DNA of 7,941 nt from an uncultured Ruminococcus sp. (lineage in GTDB: Bacteria; Bacillota; Clostridia; Lachnospirales; Lachnospiraceae), in contig USKR01000045.1 of assembly GCA_900555215.1 (NCBI GenBank), positions 1 to 7,941 on the forward strand, read 5' to 3'. Within the stretch, counting starts at the first letter, position 1; each line of letters starts with the position of its first letter. This document shows, in pieces, positions 5,802 to 7,941 of the stretch. The notes below the pieces were generated by a model. It worked only from the letters and a program-made list of their open reading frames with translations, ran no database searches and was not told where the DNA came from. Position numbers and translations under genes: made by a program.

Positions 5802-6359
5802 TTACTCGCTTTCTCTGAGTATCCTCTGCACTTCAAAACGAGACTCTCCGACTCCGATGATATCATCTCTCTGGATCACGACCGGACCTTCCAGCCTCTC
5901 CCCGTTTAAGTATGTACCGTTTCTCGATCCCTCATCCTTCAGATAAAGCTTATCCCCTTTGTGGATAATAACGCAGTGGATCTTGGACACTCTTCCATCC
6001 CCGGTCACCGGCAGATACTTTTCATACATACTTCCGTCTTTTCCTCTTCCGATCCCTACCGTGTCGTAGAATGTGAATGTATATTTATCCCAGCTGTCGA
6101 TATCTTCCAGAACGATCTTCCACTGTCTTTTTTTCTTCCTGCGCGGACGTTCTTCCCTCTCCCGGGAATCGTCCTCATCTCTCCCGCGCCTGCGCCGGGG
6201 AGTATCAGAAACATCCTCATCATCATCGCGTGCATAGCCCCGTCTTCCTCCGCCGGCGTATACAGCCCTGTCATTTCGCTTTTTTATACTGATAAACGAC
6301 ACCGACAGCATAGCAATGCTTCCAGCTGCCAGCACAAACATTACGATCCAGTACCACAT
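5802..6359 (-). CDS. Membrane-anchored FHA-domain protein
   Basis: A 185-aa protein with an N-terminal transmembrane helix (about 1-24) followed by KKR. This predicts an outside N-terminus and a cytoplasmic body. A strongly charged linker of mixed Arg/Lys and Asp/Glu runs from about 29 to 80. The C-terminal FHA domain (about 81-182) shows VGIGRG with Arg105, VSKIHCVI with Ser125 and His128, and GSRNGTYLNG with Asn147. These are the residues that bind phosphothreonine in this fold. FHA domains usually dock partners of Ser/Thr kinases, but no kinase or phosphatase gene is in the window. I chose the ATG at 6359. AAAGGAG is at 6371-6377, the membrane helix begins there, and the frame's longer extension to 6503 would cover the promoter. 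It is the first gene of the leftward group. Confidence 0.9.
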   Translation of the reverse strand: MWYWIVMFVLAAGSIAMLSVSFISIKKRNDRAVYAGGGRRGYARDDDEDVSDTPRRRRGRDEDDSREREERPRRKKKRQWKIVLEDIDSWDKYTFTFYDTVGIGRGKDGSMYEKYLPVTGDGRVSKIHCVIIHKGDKLYLKDEGSRNGTYLNGERLEGPVVIQRDDIIGVGESRFEVQRILRESE

Positions 6360-6390
6360 AAAATTTATCACTCCTTTAAGTCTTAATACT

Positions 6391-6419
6391 ACTATACTTT
6401 TTACAGCCGGGCAAGTAAA
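6391..6419 (-). promoter_or_regulatory. Promoter of the FHA gene
   Basis: TTTACT (6419-6414) and TATAGT (6396-6391) are separated by 17 nt on the minus strand and match 4/6 and 5/6 of the sigma-A consensus. Transcription would start near 6384, just upstream of AAAGGAG at 6371-6377. It probably drives the FHA gene and, by readthrough, the orphan and kinase genes. Confidence 0.55.
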
Positions 6420-6489
6420 AATCACGGTTTTTGTCGGATCTTGCCGCCGCATCATTTTTATCACGCCGGATATTTTATCAGGCTGTGCA

Positions 6490-6519
6490 GTGGCATACCG
6501 CAAATTTCTATGTTAGAAT
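6490..6519 (+). promoter_or_regulatory. Promoter of the DUF1015 gene
   Basis: GTGGCA (6490-6495) is followed after 18 nt by TAGAAT (6514-6519), which is preceded by TGT, an extended -10. The predicted start near 6526 leaves a leader of about 70 nt that contains the stem-loop at 6544-6580. It is divergent from the FHA promoter, about 70 bp away. Confidence 0.5.
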
Positions 6520-6543
6520 ATCCCTGTTGATTATATTGAAAAC

Positions 6544-6580
6544 GCACGCGTCCGGGTGCAGGCTGAATGCATCCGCGCGC
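6544..6580 (+). promoter_or_regulatory. Long stem-loop in the DUF1015 leader
   Basis: GCACGCG (6544-6550) pairs with CGCGCGC (6574-6580) with one A-C mismatch, and GGTGCA (6555-6560) pairs with TGCATC (6568-6573) with one G-U. There is a 4-nt bulge (6551-6554) and a 7-nt loop (6561-6567). It ends 4 nt before the AAAGGAG ribosome site. No T-run follows, so it is not a terminator. It may affect mRNA stability or translation, but it matches no riboswitch class I recognise. Confidence 0.5.
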
Positions 6581-6597
6581 TTTGAAAGGAGACTGAC

Positions 6598-7833
6598 ATG
6601 AGTATCATCCGACCATTCCGGGGAATCCGCCCCAGAGAAGATCTTGCCTCTTCCATTGCGGCTCTCCCCTATGACGTATACAGCAGCGCGGAAGCAAGGG
6701 AAATCGTCCGTAACAATCCCCTTTCCTTCCTGAAGATTGACCGGGCGGAAACCCTTCTTCCCGAAGGAACAGACATGTACTCGCCGCAGGTATACGAAAC
6801 TGCCGGCCATACTTTGAATGAAATGATCCGGGACGGTTCCTTTATCCAGGACACTATGGACTGTTACTATATATATGCGCTTACTATGGACGGAAGGACT
6901 CAGACAGGTCTCGCCGCCTGCGCGTCCATTGACGACTACACAAACGGCGTGATCCTTCAGCATGAAAAAACTCTTGAAGCAAAAGAACAGGACCGCATCC
7001 GACACATCGATACGTGCAGCGCCCAGACAGGCCCCATCTTTCTCACTCACCGTCCCAATGCCGCCCTGCATCAGATCACAGACCGCGTAAAAAGCGGAAA
7101 TGCTCTGTATGATTTTACCGGTTCTGACGGAATACGGCACCAAGTCTGGAAGATCGAAGCTCCGGATGATATTGAGAATATTTCCCGTATTTATGCCGGG
7201 ATCCCCCATCTTTATATTGCAGACGGACACCACAGGGCCGCTTCTGCCGTGAAGGTAGGTTTATCCAGGAGAGCCGCTGATCCGGGCTTTTCCGGCAGTG
7301 AAGAATACAATTTCTTCCTCAGCGTCCTCTTTCCTTCCGATGAGCTTAAAATATATGGCTATGACCGGGTTGTCACAGATAAGAATGGGTATACATTTAC
7401 TTCATTTCTTGATAAGATAAAAGACAGCTTCAATATCACCCGGATCGGCGCCGGACCTTACCGCCCGGAATACAAAGGCGCATTCGGGATTTACTCCGGA
7501 GGCGTTTGGTATCGCGCGCAGGCGCATACATCCCTGATGTCTGACGATCCGGTCAGCGGGCTTGATGTATCTATCCTCCAAGATCATATTCTTGCTCCCG
7601 TTCTCGGGATCAGAGATCCGAAGACCGATTCACGCATCCGCTTTGTCGGAGAGATAAAAGGAGCTGAAGCACTTGAGCACATAGCTGACGACTCGGGAGG
7701 GATCGCTTTTTCCATGCATCCCACCTCCATGGAGGAGCTCCTTCGGATCGCTGACTCAGGCAGGCTGATGCCCCCCAAATCCACATGGTTCGAGCCAAAA
7801 CTCAGGAGCGGGCTGTTCATACACCGTTTCTGA
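6598..7833 (+). CDS. DUF1015 family protein (ParB-like, possible serine kinase fold)
   Basis: A complete 411-aa cytoplasmic protein of the DUF1015 family. Hallmarks are RPFRGIRP at the N-terminus (5-12), LPYDV (23-27), NPLSFLKI (40-47), HEKT (122-125) in a charged helix, YIADGHHRAASA (206-217), DPKTDSRIRFVG (in the C-terminal third) and the C-terminal block PTSMEELLRIAD, RLMPPKSTWFEPK and SGLFIHRF. The function is not firmly established. The DGHHR motif recalls the ParB/Srx-fold free serine kinases (SerK, SbnI). From memory, relatives lie beside serC and serA in clostridia, where one was annotated as ParB-related. A role in serine/O-phosphoserine interconversion is therefore my inference. The ATG at 6598 has AAAGGAG at 6585-6591 with a 6-nt gap. 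No terminator follows, so the next gene may be cotranscribed. Confidence 0.9.
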   Translation: MSIIRPFRGIRPREDLASSIAALPYDVYSSAEAREIVRNNPLSFLKIDRAETLLPEGTDMYSPQVYETAGHTLNEMIRDGSFIQDTMDCYYIYALTMDGRTQTGLAACASIDDYTNGVILQHEKTLEAKEQDRIRHIDTCSAQTGPIFLTHRPNAALHQITDRVKSGNALYDFTGSDGIRHQVWKIEAPDDIENISRIYAGIPHLYIADGHHRAASAVKVGLSRRAADPGFSGSEEYNFFLSVLFPSDELKIYGYDRVVTDKNGYTFTSFLDKIKDSFNITRIGAGPYRPEYKGAFGIYSGGVWYRAQAHTSLMSDDPVSGLDVSILQDHILAPVLGIRDPKTDSRIRFVGEIKGAEALEHIADDSGGIAFSMHPTSMEELLRIADSGRLMPPKSTWFEPKLRSGLFIHRF

Positions 7834-7890
7834 CACTGTGCTCGGGATGATCATTATTATAAATCAGAAAGTTATATTTTTTCATATGAC

Positions 7891-7896
7891 TATAAT
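7891..7896 (+). promoter_or_regulatory. Candidate -10 box for the gene starting at 7926
   Basis: A perfect TATAAT lies in a very AT-rich stretch (7853-7910) between the DUF1015 stop and the next start codon. The -35 region is poor (GAAAGT or AAAGTT at 17-18 nt). It may be a local promoter, but the AT richness makes chance matches likely. Confidence 0.35.
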
Positions 7897-7925
7897 AAAA
7901 ATTAATTTCAGAGGAGATGTTTTTT

Positions 7926-7941
7926 ATGGAAAGAAATGACC
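7926..7941 (+). CDS. Start of a gene cut by the window edge
   Basis: An ATG at 7926 preceded by AGAGGAG (7910-7916, 9-nt gap) begins a frame reading MERND before the window ends. The ribosome site is strong, so a real gene start is likely. Five codons are too few to identify it. They do not resemble the usual beginnings of serC or serA. It lies 92 bp after the DUF1015 gene, on the same strand. Confidence 0.6.

Noticed and set aside
6360..6503. N-terminal extension of the FHA gene
   Set aside because: It would cover the TTTACT/TATAGT promoter and the AAAGGAG site, and the membrane helix naturally begins at the ATG at 6359.
6508..7233. 241-codon open frame on the minus strand opposite DUF1015
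   Set aside because: It overlaps the well-supported DUF1015 gene and has no recognisable motif. It also covers that gene's promoter and leader. It is an antisense shadow.

Overview
The window looks like chromosomal DNA from a gut-type Clostridia bacterium, most likely Lachnospiraceae. The reasons are moderate GC with AAAGGAG-type ribosome sites, a SAM-I riboswitch ahead of metK, a MurA and CapA of Firmicutes type, a small orphan protein of a kind I associate with Lachnospiraceae, and a DUF1015 protein. The genus call is an inference from protein resemblance only. I see no phage genes, transposase, CRISPR array, tRNA or rRNA.

Layout. Six genes lie on the minus strand, in transcription order: a membrane-anchored FHA-domain protein (5802-6359), a 132-aa orphan protein (5298-5696), a shikimate-kinase-family P-loop kinase (4657-5226), murA (3276-4568), a membrane-anchored CapA-type protein (1682-3163) and metK (132-1319). 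They are not one simple operon. murA has its own extended -10 promoter, murA ends at a strong hairpin terminator, and metK has its own promoter, SAM-I riboswitch and terminator pair. metK ends at a second hairpin terminator, beyond which a perfect 42-bp palindrome fills positions 1-42. On the plus strand, divergent from the FHA gene, is a complete DUF1015 gene (6598-7833) with its own promoter and a long stem-loop in its leader. It is followed by the first five codons of another gene at 7926.

How the genes work together. murA (first committed step of peptidoglycan synthesis), CapA (extracytoplasmic phosphoesterase-like fold) and the FHA protein (phosphothreonine reader at the membrane) suggest an envelope theme. 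metK makes S-adenosylmethionine and is fed back on by that product through the riboswitch. The kinase would serve aromatic amino acid synthesis if it really uses shikimate, but two substrate-site positions differ from the canonical enzyme. The DUF1015 protein carries a DGHHR motif like that of ParB-fold free serine kinases, and relatives sit next to serC/serA in other clostridia. It is the best candidate here for under-described biochemistry. Most of the window is ordinary housekeeping sequence. The noteworthy items are the DUF1015 protein, the divergent kinase, the orphan protein and several RNA or palindromic elements.
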